The notes under the pieces were generated by a model, which had not been told where the DNA came from, made no database searches, and worked only from the letters and a program-made list of their open reading frames with translations. Made by a program: the position numbers and the translations under genes. From Endomychus coccineus (Eukaryota > Arthropoda > Insecta > Coleoptera > Endomychidae), in NCBI GenBank assembly GCA_958510875.1, contig OY294067.1, forward strand, positions 274,890,742 to 274,954,741: a stretch of DNA of 64,000 nucleotides, written 5' to 3'. Shown piece by piece: positions 63,215-64,000 of the stretch; positions within the stretch are counted from its first letter, which is position 1, and each line of letters opens with the position of its first letter.

Positions 63215-63296
63215 GTATGCAAAATATAAGTAACATCAAAGCATATAACGCTCATCCATGTAAACGATCCCACCAGAAAGAATTGGAATAACAAAC
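63215..63296 (-). CDS. 7TM receptor, TM3 exon
   Basis: Acceptor AAATTTGTTTTAG, donor GTAAGT; 2 + 26 codons + 2 bases. It encodes LLFQFFLVGSFTWMSVICFD and VTYILH. FFLxxSFxWxxVxCFD is the TM3 signature of Methuselah-like and other class B receptors. It joins in phase to 61581-61747. Exons for the N-terminal ectodomain and TM1-TM2 would lie at higher coordinates and are not seen before the window ends. Confidence 0.75.
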
Positions 63297-63412
63297 CTAA
63301 AACAAATTTACCTTCAGTTATAGAAGTCTCACGATCCTGTGGTTACACAGCAAAACCAAATTTCTCAAAAATGATCCTAGCTCTGTCTTGTGATATTTCG
63401 GCGAAACCATCA
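63297..63412 (-). other. Receptor intron sequence
   Basis: Short stretch between the TM3 exon and the foldback element. A - strand open run here (GFAEISQDRARIIFEKFGF) ends at a stop and is not assigned. Confidence 0.4.
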
Positions 63413-64000
63413 TTATAGTCTAGGAGCCAGAGCGATATTGATGGTCTGAACATTAACCCGATGGCACTATGGTTAATCGTTAGAGGACGGTTCAATGACC
63501 AATTCATCTCACAGACCGATTTTTTCCCGGCTGCTAGATTTCGAGATACAGCATCCGCATTTTTTTTTGACTGGAGGTTAACCATTTCCAAGTTGCGGTT
63601 ACTTGAAAAGCATGCCATTCTTATACACCATGTGCCATCATTTTTTATCGTGTCCGTTTATAAGGCCAACCAGTTAAAATTAGCCCGAAAATGAACTGCA
63701 AGTTAATCCCCCCAAACCTGGTGGAAAATGTTGATTGGTATTGGCAATTGTTAACATACCCTATGCCATCAAAAGTTATCGGTCCATTTCCGAGTAACTG
63801 GCCATTATTTGGACCAAAAATGTTTCTTTTTTTTCATTTTGTGGATAAAACTTGCGGGTTACAAGGTAACATGATGGCACCATGTTAAATAACTTTATTG
63901 GAGGTCAAATAAAGCCATCACTCCTTGCCTATTTCAACCCCCCAAGAACCCATAAGACTACCCTCCAAAACAAAACAAAAAAGGGCGTTTCGATTTTAAA
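63413..64000. mobile_element. Foldback element, copy 3 (cut by window end)
   Basis: Starts TATAGTCTAGGAGCCAGAGC and follows the left arm of 38484-39756 closely (GATGGTCTGAACATTAACCC, GATACAGCATCCGC, GGCACCATGTTAAATAAC). It runs to the window edge, so only the left arm is seen. Confidence 0.85.

Overview
The window looks like a stretch of AT-rich, repeat-laden insect nuclear genome. Host genes carry GT-AG introns. The mobile elements are typical of arthropods: a 17.6/297-type errantivirus primed by tRNA-Ser, mariner elements, Penelope-like elements (PLEs) with GIY-YIG endonucleases, ZMYM1-like hAT transposases, CR1/jockey- and R1-like LINEs, and Helentron-like elements. I cannot name the species. 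A beetle or another non-dipteran insect is a guess.

Two host genes can be followed by splice-phase logic. On the + strand, 9683-23301 holds the last five coding exons of an inositol polyphosphate 5-phosphatase of the INPP5K/SKIP type (catalytic half plus C-terminal SKICH domain). Its N-terminal exons were not found and may lie upstream of the window. On the - strand, from 63296 down to 34454, lie phase-compatible exons of a seven-transmembrane receptor, probably class B/Methuselah-like. They give TM3 (63215-63296), TM4 (61581-61747), TM5 (48149-48302), then a TM6-TM7 terminal exon (37815-38019). A second terminal exon of the same phase and design lies farther downstream (34454-34697). Its introns have been greatly enlarged by transposons.

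Layout: 1-9.4 kb, LINE, hAT, PLE, Helentron-like and LINE relics. 9.7-23.9 kb, the 5-phosphatase gene, with an errantivirus gag relic, a foldback element, mariner relics and a LINE in its introns. 24-34 kb, inverted-repeat elements, a hAT C-terminal relic, a 53-bp perfect hairpin, and PLE remnants including an apparently intact hammerhead ribozyme at 32530-32571. 34.4-38 kb, the receptor's terminal exons with inverted-repeat and LINE debris between them. 38.5-46.4 kb, a foldback element and then a mariner split by about 5.6 kb of nested PLE, Helentron-like and long-inverted-repeat DNA; the last carries a 120-codon cysteine-rich ORF. 48.6-56.1 kb, a complete errantivirus with identical 221-bp LTRs, a CGCG target duplication, PBS, PPT and open gag, pol and env. 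56.2-57.2 kb, an R1-like relic. 58.0-61.5 kb, a hAT transposase split by a 2.6-kb foldback element. 61.9-63.2 kb, a nearly full-length mariner. 63.4 kb to the end, a third copy of the foldback element.

The points most worth checking are the duplicated receptor terminal exons, the PLE-linked hammerhead ribozymes, the long-inverted-repeat element with its cysteine-rich ORF, and the young errantivirus lying inside a receptor intron in the same orientation.
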